From Ichthyophthirius multifiliis (Eukaryota; Ciliophora; Oligohymenophorea; Hymenostomatida): DNA of 21,853 bases. The translations under genes and the position numbers were made by a program. The notes below the pieces were generated by a model. The model saw only the letters and a program-made list of their open reading frames with translations, was not told where the DNA came from and did not search any database. The stretch spans positions 14,181 to 36,033 of the forward strand of contig NW_004086476.1 in assembly GCF_000220395.1 (NCBI RefSeq). The letters run 5' to 3'. Of the stretch, positions 1 to 10,173 are shown piece after piece; position 1 is the first letter of the stretch; each line of letters opens with the position of its first letter.

Positions 1-1219
1 AAACTGGAGTAGTAACACCACCCAAAACTGGTGTAGTAACACCACCTAAAACTGGAGTCGTAACACCACCTAAAACTGGAGTAGTAACACCACCCAAAAC
101 TGGAGTAGTAACACCACCCAAAACTGGAGTCGTAACACCACCTAAAACTGGAGTAGTAACACCACCCAAAACTGGAGTAGTAACACCACCTAAAACTGGA
201 GTAGTAACACCACCTAAAACTGGAGTAGTAACACCACCCAAAACTGGAGTAGTAACACCACCCAAAACTGGAGTAGTAACACCACCTAAAACTGGAGTAG
301 TAACACCACCTAAAACTGGAGTCGTTACACCACCCAAAACTGGGGTAGTGACACCACCTAAAACTGGAGTAGTAACACCACCCAAAACTGGAGTAGTAAC
401 ACCACCTAAAACTGGAGTAGTAACACCACCTAAAACTGGAGTAGTAACACCACCCAAAACTGGAGTAGTAACACCACCCAAAACTGGAGTAGTAACACCA
501 CCTAAAACTGGAGTAGTAACACCACCTAAAACTGGAGTAGTAACACCACCTAAAACTGGAGTAGTAACACCACCCAAAACTGGAGTAGTAACACCACCCA
601 AAACTGGAGTAGTAACACCACCTAAAACTGGAGTAGTAACACCACCTAAAACTGGAGTAGTAACACCACCTAAAACTGGGGTAGTAACACCACCTAAAAC
701 TGGAGTAGTAACACCACCTAAAACTGGAGTAGTAACACCACCTAAAACTGGAGTAGTAACACCACCCAAAACTGGAGTAGTAACACCACCTAAAACTGGA
801 GTAGTAACACCACCCAAAACTGGAGTAGTAACACCACCTAAAACTGGAGTAGTAACACCACCCAAAACTGGAGTAGTAACACCACCCAAAACTGGAGTAG
901 TAACACCACCTAAAACTGGAGTAGTAACACCACCCAAAACTGGAGTAGTAACACCACCTAAAACTGGAGTAGTAACACCACCTAAAACTGGAGTAGTAAC
1001 ACCACCTAAAACTGGAGTAGTAACACCACCTAAAACTGGAGTAGTAACACCACCCAAAACTGGAGTAGTAACACCACCTAAAACTGGAGTAGTAACACCA
1101 CCTAAAACTGGAGTAGTAACACCACCCAAAACTGGAGTAGTAACACCACCTAAAACTGGAGTAGTAACACCACCTAAAACTGGAGTAGTAACACCACCTA
1201 AAACTGGAGTAGTAACACC
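1..1219 (+). repeat. 24-bp coding minisatellite, about 50.8 copies
   Basis: Tandem 24-bp units run without a single insertion or deletion from the window edge to about 1219; the phase is identical every 120 bases. Each unit encodes TPPKTGVV. Differences between units are all at codon third positions: CCC or CCT in one Pro codon (about 20 C, 30 T), and rare GTC, GTG, GTT, GGT or GGG variants. The block 481-600 is nearly repeated from 601, suggesting duplication of several units at once. The array continues left of the window. Confidence 0.97.
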
Positions 1220-2906
1220 CCCAACTCTTCCCTTTACTCCTACAAATCCTCCTATATTATCTACTCATACAATAACTATTCCAACACGTTCAGTTAATAC
1301 ACCTCCTGCAACTTTAATCACCCCACCAATTATTACCGTACCAACTCCTCCTAACACGATAACTATTCCTCCTCATACTTCTAATCCCACTAAACCTCCT
1401 ACATTATCTCCTCCAACAGCAGTTCCTACGCATGTCAATACCTGTACAATTCTTTTAAGTGAATAAACTTTTGATTACACGAGTTTCTAACCTTAACCTG
1501 TAATCAAATAATATAAAAACAGATTCAATAATGAATAGGAATTTGCTATCTAAGGTTGGTTTAAAATTTTATTAAGACATAAATAAATTGAAAAAGAATA
1601 TGCAACTGGTTACCACCTTTCATCTAATGAATAACCATCTGATTACTTAGCTCATGGAGACAGAGTTCTTTCATTCTTTGTAATTGGAAGTACCTTACAT
1701 TTCCCTACTTATAATAACGCAGTTAAAACTGAAACTAATAAATATGAAAATATTTAATTCACTGAATAGGAAGTTGGCAGATGGTTACTCGTCTACCACG
1801 CTTATTCTCCTGTTCTTAAGAGAGTTTTCGGATTTACCTAATTCTAAGGAAGAGATCCTTAAGCTTTTGTATAAAATGATATTCATCACTAATTCTCCAA
1901 TATATACACACTACTTGTCGGACAGAGTTTTAAATACAAAAACTTCCCTGGTAAAATTAATTCACTTGCATTATATGTTGGCTAAGGACATTATCATGAA
2001 TCTCCAAACAGTTAGTAATCTTGTAATGGAATTGATGTCCACCCTCCGTCAGAACCATCGACTGTTCCAACTGATAATCAAACCTAACCATCAACAACTC
2101 CTGTCGTTACTAAACCTACAATAACTCCTACTGAACCCCATATTCCAACACCTCCAGTAGATGTTTTATGTTTTAAAGATATAGTTGTAGTCTAAAAAGT
2201 CTTTGAATATGATGATGTTTAATATATTAAATAAAAAACTGATGATAAATTTTAAGTAAAAAATAATGTTAGTAAAATCTACTCCTCTTAATTCAAATAA
2301 GTTTCTGACTTCGGTTATTCAGTATAAGGATACTTCAAGATAGATACTTTCTAAAGTACAGAATGGTCTACTGGTTTCCATTTGACCTCAAATAAAATCT
2401 TCACTGATTTTAAAAACCCTGGAGACCGTGTATTATCATTCTTTTTAATTGGAAATATCATGCACTTCTCTACATATGATAACAATACAAAAAACTTCAA
2501 CTTGTACCATAATATCTAAACAGAAATATGTGATGAAGGTAGATGGATCTATATATATTTCGGATATTCTTTCAGATTATAAAAAGCTTACATTTTCACC
2601 CACATAGAAAGAAAAGAACCTGTCTATAAAGAGTTGCTAAATATTTCGCACTCGTATTCTGATTACTATGAAATCTTTGTTGGATAAAGTTCTGATTATC
2701 ATAAATTCCCAGGTGAAGCTAGAGAAGTTATTTTTATGACTTATGATTGTGCCTATTATGAAACTGGATTTGTATTCAAAATACCTCCTTCTCAATAAGT
2801 TCCTCTTGAACCAGTTTAATTAATTTAAGTTAAATAAAATCATAGCAATAATATCATGCATTTAAGATCTAAATGTCCTAAATAAAAGAAATTCTTAAGC
2901 TTGTGA
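3..2906 (+). CDS. Thr/Pro-rich octapeptide-repeat protein with two related globular modules (5' partial)
   Basis: The frame is open from the left edge to a TGA at 2904-2906, giving 967 visible residues when TAA/TAG are read as Gln; the start lies outside the window. Order: about 50 tandem TPPKTGVV units (residues 1 to about 405); a decayed Thr/Pro-rich tail to about residue 480; module 1 (about 515-672); a Pro/Thr linker; module 2 (about 771-925); a short basic end. The modules share GDRVLSFF.IG...HF.TY, a GRW motif and VGQS..Y..FPG, so they arose by duplication. The fold resembles secreted beta-sandwich (LamG/ConA-like) lectin domains, but that is a guess from motif layout. A rigid Thr/Pro stalk displaying globular heads suggests a secreted or surface protein; the signal peptide, if any, is out of view. 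No introns are seen in the visible part. Confidence 0.85.
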
Positions 2907-2963
2907 TATTCTCTAAATAAATGAATATTATTTTTTACATTAAAATAAATATCATATATATAA

Positions 2964-2975
<12 letters not shown>

Positions 2976-3023
<48 letters not shown>
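2976..3023. repeat. (TA)n microsatellite
   Basis: Uninterrupted alternating TA of about 48 bases, 70 bases downstream of the TGA of the repeat-protein gene. Confidence 0.95.
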
Positions 3024-3025
<2 letters not shown>

Positions 3026-4176
3026 CATATTTTTTTATTGAAATATTTGTTTTTAAACTTTTTAATATTAAATTTATTTAAAATATATTCTCATATAATC
3101 AAAAAATTTAAATTTACACATTTAAATTTTATTGTCTTATCCAATTTTTTAAAAAATAAATTGTATAATTTACATTAAATTTTTTATAATCAAATTTTTC
3201 TTAATATAGATAAAGAAAAAAAAAATTAAATGATTTTAATTTCTAAAATTTAAAAAAAATTAAAAACAAGTGATATATTATTTTAAAAATCTCATAATAA
3301 TATAAAAGGACACTATATATTTTTTCTTTGATTTATTTATTTTGTGTATTAATATAATTTTTAAAAAAATATGTACAAATAATAATTAAAGTTCATATAT
3401 TTGATATATTAATTAAATTATATTTATTATAAAATAAAAATTAATTTAAATTATATGTAAAAAATTAATATTTTTAATAATAAAAAAATATTATGCTTTT
3501 TTAAAAAATATTTAAATTAATATTTAATATGTCAATAAAAATGGAATTATAATAAATATTAATTTTATAATAAACTTAATTTATTTTAAAATTTTAAAAT
3601 AAAACTTTAATTTTTTAAAATATAATATAAAAATAAATAATATAGGGTTGGAAATAAAAATAATAATTATATAGGCAATTTAAAATTTAAGATAATAACA
3701 AAACAAAAATTATTAACGATCGTGTACAAAATTTAATTATTATAGGTAAATAAAATATAGACAAAAAATATTTATTTAAACATTCTAATATTATTTAAAA
3801 TATAATAATATATTATTATTTTTTTAATTAAAAACATACTGTTATATATTTTTTTTTACTTTTTATTTTGTTAATAAAATATTCTGTACATTTAATATTA
3901 TTTTATAATTAATTTATTTAAAAATATATATTCATTTAATATAAAAGTGATAATATTTATATTATTAAATGCTTATATAAGAAAAAAACAATTTATGATT
4001 GATAAATATAATTGTATTAAAAGTTAAAATAATTTAAAAATAATATATTTTTAAATTCAAAATTTTTGTTTTTCTTTTAATAAAATATAAAATATATTTT
4101 TTTATTAAAAAAAACTATAATTTACAAAATTTTTAAAATATTATAAATTTATTATTTAAATTCTACTTTTATTTAT

Positions 4177-4276
4177 AAAATCTAAAAATCTTTTAAACTT
4201 TTTTTTTATTATATGTAGATTTAAAAAATTTAGAAAATCTAAGAATCTTTTAAACTTTTTTTTTTATTATATGTAG
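4177..4276. repeat. Direct repeat of about 42 bp, two copies
   Basis: Copies at about 4177-4218 and 4234-4276 share the core tcttttaaac, a long T run and attatatgtag. They differ by one substitution and a small change in T-run length. The intervening 15 bases are AT-rich. This looks like a local duplication; no function is visible. Confidence 0.75.
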
Positions 4277-4629
4277 TTTTAAACAATAAAAAATATTTAT
4301 TATTAATAAACACTTTTCTCAATAACAGAAATTATTTATTTTCTAAACATAAATTAAAATAATAATTGTATATATTAATTAATTAAATTATATATTATTA
4401 AAAATATTAAATTATAATTACTTATATACTATAAAACAAATAATTTATTAAATAAAAAATATCCTAATTATTTATAATAAATAATTAAAAAATAAAAAAG
4501 ATTATAATTTTAATTTACATCATAAATATATAAATATAAAATTTTTATATAACATATTCTATTTAAAGCCTATATTATAAAATTAAAAAAAATATATTGC
4601 ATTAAAATCGATATAAATAATAAAGTTTA

Positions 4630-4661
4630 TTTCTGTAATTTTTTTAAAAAAATTACAGAAA
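4630..4661. repeat. 32-nt perfect palindrome
   Basis: The arm tttctgtaattttttt is followed immediately by its exact reverse complement with no loop. As RNA or cruciform DNA it would form a 16-bp hairpin. It lies about 190 bases upstream of the start codon at 4847. It could be a regulatory site, a terminator-like hairpin or chance in AT-rich DNA; the CTG/CAG in each arm makes pure chance less likely. Confidence 0.7.
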
Positions 4662-4846
4662 ATAAAAAATATAATTAAAAATAATATTTTTAATAAAATA
4701 ATTAATTTTTTATTAAATATATAATTTAAATATTTTACCATTTGTATTGATATTTTTATTTATAGATTTATTAATTAATAGGAAAATTTTTTTCTTTTAA
4801 TACTTTTTTTTAAAACAAAATACAAAAAAATAAAAATAAATCAGAA

Positions 4847-5504
4847 ATGAACATTACAGGTAAAATCATATTTACAAATATATAAATTACTTAAAATAAA
4901 ATACTAATAAAAAAAAGGAGGAGGACTTACCCATGTTAAGTTGAAAAACATAAAATCTTATTTATATTTATTTTTATAAAAATAGAACTTATGTATCTGA
5001 TGAAATGAAAGTATTTAGAGGAGGTATAAAAATTCTTTTTGAAATAATAATAAATAAGATATTTTTTTTTTTTGATATAAATTAATAGGATTAAGACATA
5101 TTCCTTTAAATTAAGATCATCTTGTATAGGGAAGCAGAGTTTCACTTAGAAATTATCATGATCATATGAGTTATGAAAGAGTATTATTAAAAAAAAATGA
5201 ATATTACTATTTTCTTTTTAAATAGGGTTTTATATAACATTCAAGATCTCCAAACAATTAATTGATTAATTACCACTTTTTATTCGGAGGATTTAGAACT
5301 TATATCCTTTAAAGATTTTTAGTATAAACAATTTATAGACGAAACGTTAGAATTTTCTGGTTCCCTGTACTTTTAGGATATACATGTAAAATATATTTAT
5401 TTTTTTATTTTTAAATATTTACTTTTTCGTTTTTTTAAGTTTGCTGTGTTACTATGAGAATGTATGATAATGCATGCTACGATTATTTCTATTTCTCAGA
5501 TTGA
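4847..5504 (+). CDS. Small multi-exon protein of unknown function, about 129 aa
   Basis: Not recognised. Exons that keep one frame: 4847-4859, 4918-4939, 4986-5023, 5089-5180, 5226-5385 and 5440-5504, ending at TGA. All introns are GT..AG, 45-65 nt and AT-rich. The protein starts MNITGGGLTHVKTYVSDEMK, continues VFRGGLRHIPLNQDHLVQGS, has an aromatic and basic middle, then a hydrophobic stretch (IFWFPVLLGYTFCCV) that could be one membrane segment, and ends CYDYFYFSD. Balanced composition and matching splice phases argue for a real gene inside AT-only surroundings. Small, basic, single-helix proteins of this kind occur as accessory subunits of ciliate mitochondrial complexes, but nothing here proves that. 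Exons 1-2 are the least certain (the intron 2 donor is GTTGAA). The 45-nt intron at 5181-5225 is also open in frame and could be retained, giving 144 aa. Confidence 0.6.
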
Positions 5505-5722
5505 AGAAAATTATTTTTTTAATAAAAATAATAATATTAGAATAAGAGATATGAAAATAATAAATCCTTATTTTATTTTTATTTTTTCTTATAGATAATA
5601 AAGGCATTAAATAAAAAAAATTAAATCAAATTCAAAAGTTAATTTAATTCATTATTTTATAAATTTATAATATTTAAAAAATTTAATAAAATATATAATA
5701 TTCACATGAAAATAATAATGAT
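5505..5722. other. AT-rich region between convergent genes
   Basis: Between the TGA of the small plus-strand gene and the possible 3' end of ERO1 on the minus strand. Only AT-rich sequence is seen; it presumably holds both 3' UTRs. Confidence 0.5.
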
Positions 5723-7108
5723 TCACCAATTTATTTTTATATAAATAATAAACCGAATATTTATTTAAAAATTAAAAAAATAATAAAATAAATTTTTAAA
5801 TATTAATTTAATCCTATTTTTATTTTTCTTAGCTATTATCTTCAAAAATTTATTTTCTTGCTTCTTATTACAACTTTGCCTTTTATTAATCATTTAACTT
5901 CGACAATTGTTAATGCTTTTATTTAAGAGATCCTCTAATACGAGAAGGGAAAAATTTAAAAATACTTTTGATTCTATTTCCTATATAATTTTGTTTGGAA
6001 TGAATGGCGAAAATTGAAAATAACATAATCAAATAGTATTAGTAAAAATAACATATCCATATACTTTATATTGATAAAGTCTTCTTTCGTGCATTTTTTC
6101 AATAACTTTAACACTATTTGAACATTTAATAAACTTATTCATAAGAGTATAATTTTTTTTATATTATTTTTTATAAAAAAATAATATGTATTTATTATTA
6201 ATTAATTCATTTCTTTATAAATATTTAATTTTTTAAAAAGAATCATCTGAAAAAAATATTTTGTTGCAACTCCTATTCCATAAATTTGCATTTTACCATA
6301 AACCTTACATTATTTACATTCAATAAAATCCATAATATTATTATATTATGTAAATTTTATTAATATTATTATTTTATTTTTTTCTAAGTATTTTAAAAGA
6401 AAAATTATTTCTTTAAAATCGACAAAAAAAAATTATTCTTAAAATAGAGAATCGCATTAGCTAAAAAAAAAGTTGTTCATGAAATTTTCTTGTTTTATAT
6501 TATTCTGTATATTGCTCAGCAATTTAACTATTAATGATAACATGTAAACCATTCATTATATTAAAAAATGTTTTTTCTTCTTTACAAAAATTATTAATTG
6601 CTCCTTTTATATTATTGCTTTTTAAATATTAAAGTAAAAATGACTGAAAAATTTTACTTCATAAATTAATTTCCATATATTACGATCTTAATATCCTGTG
6701 TATCCTTCAATATTATATTTCGAATCGACATAAAACATTAGTCATTTTTGAATTATTTATCCCTCCAATGCATCCATCTTTATCATTTACATCATATTCA
6801 ATATCTGTAATGTTCAAATTTTTAGTTTAATTTACTACAAATAAAATGAAACACATAAAATATATTCAACTATTTATATATTTTTCTCGTCACATCTACA
6901 TATTGAACAATCTTTGCTTTTACAGATGCCTTCTACATCAAAAAATTAACATTAAGAGTCTAAGTATACTTTAAAAGTTCTGAAAATTTTGTGTATTTTT
7001 TTTATACTGATAATTAATCTAAAATTCATTTATTTTATTATTTGTGTTTATAATCTATTAAGTTTTACCAAAATAGACATCTATTTTTATTCTAATTTAA
7101 ATTGGCAT
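5723..7108 (-). CDS. ERO1: ERO1 family ER thiol oxidase (disulfide donor to PDI)
   Basis: ERO1 is the FAD-dependent ER oxidase that re-oxidises PDI using oxygen. Motifs in order: a shuttle region DSQCQFFDVEGICKSKDC, with the family spacing C-x8-C-x4-C; then TGYQDRNIWKLIYE, the family TGY..(A/I)W.IW..IYE block; CKEEKTFFNIMNGLH, matching the EK..F..LISGLH flavin region; and IMDFIECKQCKVYGKMQ, the CxxC active site with the G-K-(L/M)-Q motif. Likely introns: 6980-7007 (28 nt), 6835-6854 or 6805-6854, 6601/6604-6644 and 6384-6423 (40 nt). The first in-frame TGA is at 6029-6031 (316 aa). If 5981-6064 is an intron, the frame continues as a Lys-rich tail to TGA 5723-5725 (390 aa). The start at 7108 gives no signal peptide or N-terminal CxC, so a 5' exon is probably missing. 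The Cys usually preceding the CxxC by three residues is Phe here. Confidence 0.8.
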
Positions 7109-8043
7109 TAATTCTTTTTTTTATTTTATTTTTTTAAAAGAAATAATATTATTTACATTTTTAGTATTAAAATATAAGTAAAAATATATTTTTATGTATA
7201 TTATATAATATAAAAATGAAGATTAAATAGGCTAAAAGGCTAATAAACCAAAGAAAAATTAACTTAATTTAAATATTTTATTTATTGTAACATTTTTTTA
7301 TTGTGATATATTAATGATAATTTAATCTTTATTTATTAATAAATAAAAAAAATAATTAAAATTTGCAGCAACAAAATTATATAAAAATTTGAGTAATTAC
7401 TTGTTTTTATGCTTTTTTGTTTCTTTTGTATTTTTTTAAAAAAAACTCAATCAATAAAACAAAGAAAAAATAATATATTTTTTTTATAGAGTTTCTTAAA
7501 AAAAATGACAGAAAAATCAGTAAAAACCATTAAAAAATGCTACGAAAATTAATATTATTACACTATCATAATTTTAATCTACTTAACATAATATTCTATT
7601 TTAAATAAAATATCAGTGTTATAATTATTATGATGTTTGATGTTATTTATATATTAATTTTTTAGAAGGGATTTTTATATTTTTCATTAATTTTTTTTAA
7701 AAACTTAATCTAAAAAAAAATGGAAATATAGATTATTTATGCCTTGTTTATCTTTTATATTATTTTTTTAAAAAAAAAAATTATAAAAACATATAAATGC
7801 AAAAATGTAAAATAAAAATAATCATATTTTACATAAATACAATAAATATATTTTAATTTATTAATTATATTTCTTTTAACAAAGTTAAATAAAACGTGTA
7901 AAAAATATAATAAAGAAAATTTTTTATAGAACTTTTAAAATATATGTATACGTATTATGATAAAAAAATAAAAGAAAAAAATAAATAAAATAAAAAAGAT
8001 ATCTTAATAAAAAAAATTAAAAATAAAATAAAATTAAAAAAAA
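7109..8043. promoter_or_regulatory. Shared upstream region of the divergent ERO1 and PDI genes
   Basis: 935 bases between the first ERO1 codon found on the minus strand and the PDI start on the plus strand. It must hold both promoters and 5' UTRs. No conserved element is recognised; the 60 bases before PDI are almost pure A with some T, a usual ciliate leader. A patch at about 7215-7262 is less AT-rich and on the minus strand reads as hydrophobic stretches that could be the missing ERO1 signal-peptide exon, but no in-frame ATG was found. A 42-codon plus-strand ORF also lies here (7505-7633). Confidence 0.5.
7505..7633 (+). CDS. Possible tiny ORF, 42 aa, one hydrophobic segment
   Basis: ATG in an A-rich context, TGA at 7631-7633, no intron needed. 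It starts MTEKSVKTIKKCYENQ and then has an aromatic/aliphatic stretch (YYYTIIILIYL) that could cross a membrane. It is 410 bases upstream of PDI on the same strand. Not recognised; in DNA this AT-rich a 42-codon frame without TGA is easily chance. The polar first 16 codons are the only point in its favour. Confidence 0.2.
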
Positions 8044-9982
8044 ATGGCAATCTTAAATTTCATTTCATTTGTCCTAGTAATTGGTTTATCAGCTTTCTCA
8101 GTATATTTCGTAAACAAATTCGACAAATCCTCCCAAACAGAAAAACCTTATAGTGAAGAAAGTGTTTGGGTTCTCAACGATTCAAACTTTGACGATTTTG
8201 TAAAATCTCACGATTATGTTCTTGCTGAATTTTATGCCCCCTGGTGTGGTCATTGCAAATAATTAGCACCAGAATACGCTAAAGCAGCCTATTAATTAGA
8301 ATTTAATCCCTAAAATAAAATATATTTAGCCAAAATTGACGCCACTTAGAACCCAAGCATCACACAAAGATTCCAAATATAAGGCTATCCTACCTTAAAA
8401 TACTTCTCTAATGGAAATTTAGAATAACCTAAAGACTACAATGGTGGTAGAACTGCTTAAGAAATCATCTCTTGGGTTACTAAGAAATCAGGACCTCCTT
8501 CTTAATTATTAAAAGACAAATAAGAACTTGATAATTTCATATCTAGTTCTTAAGTATCTGTTGTATATTTTGGTAAAAAAATAAATTTTATATATTTATT
8601 TATTATTATAAAAAATTAGGAAATAGCGAAACTGAATAAGATTATTTAATATTTTAAGAATTAGCTTAATCTTTAGAATCAGTCCAATTCGGTCATGTAT
8701 TAAACTCTCAATTAAAAAAAGAAGAAAAAGCCCAAAAAGTAGTTTTATACAAATAGTTTGACGAAAAAAGGAATGATTTTTCTGAAAAAGATTTAAGTGT
8801 AAAATCTTTAACTGACTTTATTTAAAAAAATGATACTCCTTTGTTATTACCTTTTAATAATAAAGCCATCGAAAAAATATTTGAAAAACACGAACCTGCA
8901 ATAATTATATTTATAGCAGATAATGACGATTCTAAGCAAGCCGAGTAACTTTTTGGATAACTCGCTTAAAAATAAAAGAAAGAAATTCAATTTATAATAA
9001 CAAAATTTGACGATGGATAGGGTTACTATGACCGTTTAGCTGAATACTTAGGTGTAGACAATACCAAAAATCCCAGTTTGATGATAGTTTAAGGCAATAA
9101 GAGCAATGAAGAATTAGCCAGATATAAATTTGAAGAAAAATTCACCGAAAAAGAAATCTTAAATTTCATTCAAAACTTCAAAAACGGTAAATTATAAAGA
9201 TTCTTGAAAAGTTAAGATATTCCAGAACCCAATCCTGAAGAAAAAGTAGTCACCTTAGTCGGAAAAAACTTTAAATAAGTTGTTTTAGATGGTAAATAAG
9301 ATGTTCTTGTCGAATTCTATGCCCCATGGTGTGGACATTGCAAGGCTTTGGCCCCTAAATACGAAAGTATAGCCAAATAATTGGCCCATAATAAAAATTT
9401 GATTATCGCAAAAGTAGATTCTACATCTAATGATATACCCGGTATCGTTATTTAGAGTTTCCCTACAATTAAATTCTTTAAAAATTCAAGTAAAGATACT
9501 CCTATAGATTATGACGGAAAAAGAGAAGAATAAGATTTCTTAGATTGGTTAGAAAAAAATGTTAGGTATTTATTTTTAATTAATAATTAAATATATATAT
9601 GTATTTTTTAAATAGCTATCCTTGGGAACAACCAAGATAATAAGTTAATGAATAATAAGAATAAGTTAATGAATAGGAAGAATAAGCTAAAAAATAATAA
9701 GAAAAAAATAAATAATAAGAATAAGAAAAAGAAAAAGAAAAAGCTAAATAATAAGAATAAGAAAAAGCTAAATAAGAATAAGAAAAAGCTAAATAATAAG
9801 AATAAGAAAAGGCTAAATAAGAATAAGAAAAAGCTAAATAATAATAAGAAAAAGAAAAAGCTAAATAATAAGAATAAGAAAATAATAATAATAATAAACA
9901 AAACAAAAATAAGAAAAATAATAATAAAAATAAGAAGAGTAAAAAGGAAATAAAAGTTAAAATAAATCAAATTAAAAATGAT
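8044..9982 (+). CDS. Protein disulfide isomerase with Gln/Glu/Lys-rich tail
   Basis: PDI forms and rearranges disulfides in ER client proteins and is re-oxidised by ERO1. Exons 8044-8572, 8620-9565 and 9616 to about 9982; introns are 47 and 50 nt. An N-terminal hydrophobic signal (about residues 4-23) precedes domain a with [11 protein letters not shown] (active Cys 68 and 71) and the cis-Pro motif GYPTLKYF. Two non-catalytic thioredoxin-like regions (b, b') follow, then domain a' with [12 protein letters not shown] (Cys 414 and 417) and SFPTIKFF. The classic a-b-b'-a' order is complete. After NVSYPWEQP comes about 115 residues of Gln/Glu/Lys/Ala/Asn, including repeats of the type KAKQQEQE. 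TAA/TAG occur many times as Gln. No KDEL-like signal is seen, and no TGA occurs in frame after 9982, where three consecutive TAA codons follow Asp. The 3' end is therefore approximate. Confidence 0.92.
9640..9900 (+). repeat. Low-complexity coding tract, (GAA/TAA/AAA/GCT) codons
   Basis: Imperfect tandem units of 18-24 bases within the PDI tail, such as aaagctaaataataagaataag, encoding KAKQQEQE or KAKQEQE. Almost every Gln uses TAA. The codon-sized period points to slippage in a coding sequence. It passes into Asn and Lys codons at about 9881. Confidence 0.85.
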
Positions 9983-10173
9983 TAATAATAATTAATTTTT
10001 TAATTAGAAATTAAAATATTTAATTGTTATATATTTATTTTATTTTTTTATTAAATTAGAAAATTAATTTAAATATAAAAATATATACATGTATATTTTA
10101 ATTTTTATTACATTATTTATATTTATTAATATAAACACTTATATATCAATATATATTTTTTTTTAAATAATAT
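9983..10173. other. AT-rich spacer after PDI
   Basis: Nothing recognisable beyond AT-rich sequence. It likely contains the PDI 3' UTR and perhaps its real last codons. Confidence 0.4.

Larger units (their letters stand above)
2907..4846. other. AT-only intergenic region
   Basis: About 1.9 kb with almost no G or C and no convincing gene on either strand. Open frames here arise only because TGA is rare in AT-only DNA. It holds a (TA)n run just after the upstream gene, a 42-base direct repeat and a 32-nt perfect palindrome, listed separately. It probably contains the 3' UTR of the repeat protein and the promoter of the small gene at 4847. Confidence 0.7.

Noticed and set aside
1-1219. CRISPR-like or satellite array
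   Set aside because: Units are contiguous without spacers, keep a codon frame, and vary only at synonymous sites; it is coding.
1684-2124. Plus-strand frame of 146 codons
   Set aside because: It lies within the repeat-protein gene in another frame; the real frame continues to TGA 2904 with duplicated modules.
2840-3178. Tyr/Ile-rich frames on both strands
   Set aside because: They arise from the (TA)n tract and AT-only flanks; composition is not protein-like.
4936-5145. Minus-strand frame of 69 codons
   Set aside because: It crosses introns and exons of the plus-strand gene at 4847-5504, whose splice phases all match.
9608-9970. Minus-strand Phe/Leu/Ser-rich frames and a plus-strand Asn/Lys frame
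   Set aside because: These are other frames of the Gln/Glu/Lys tail of PDI; the PDI frame follows directly from the spliced a' domain.
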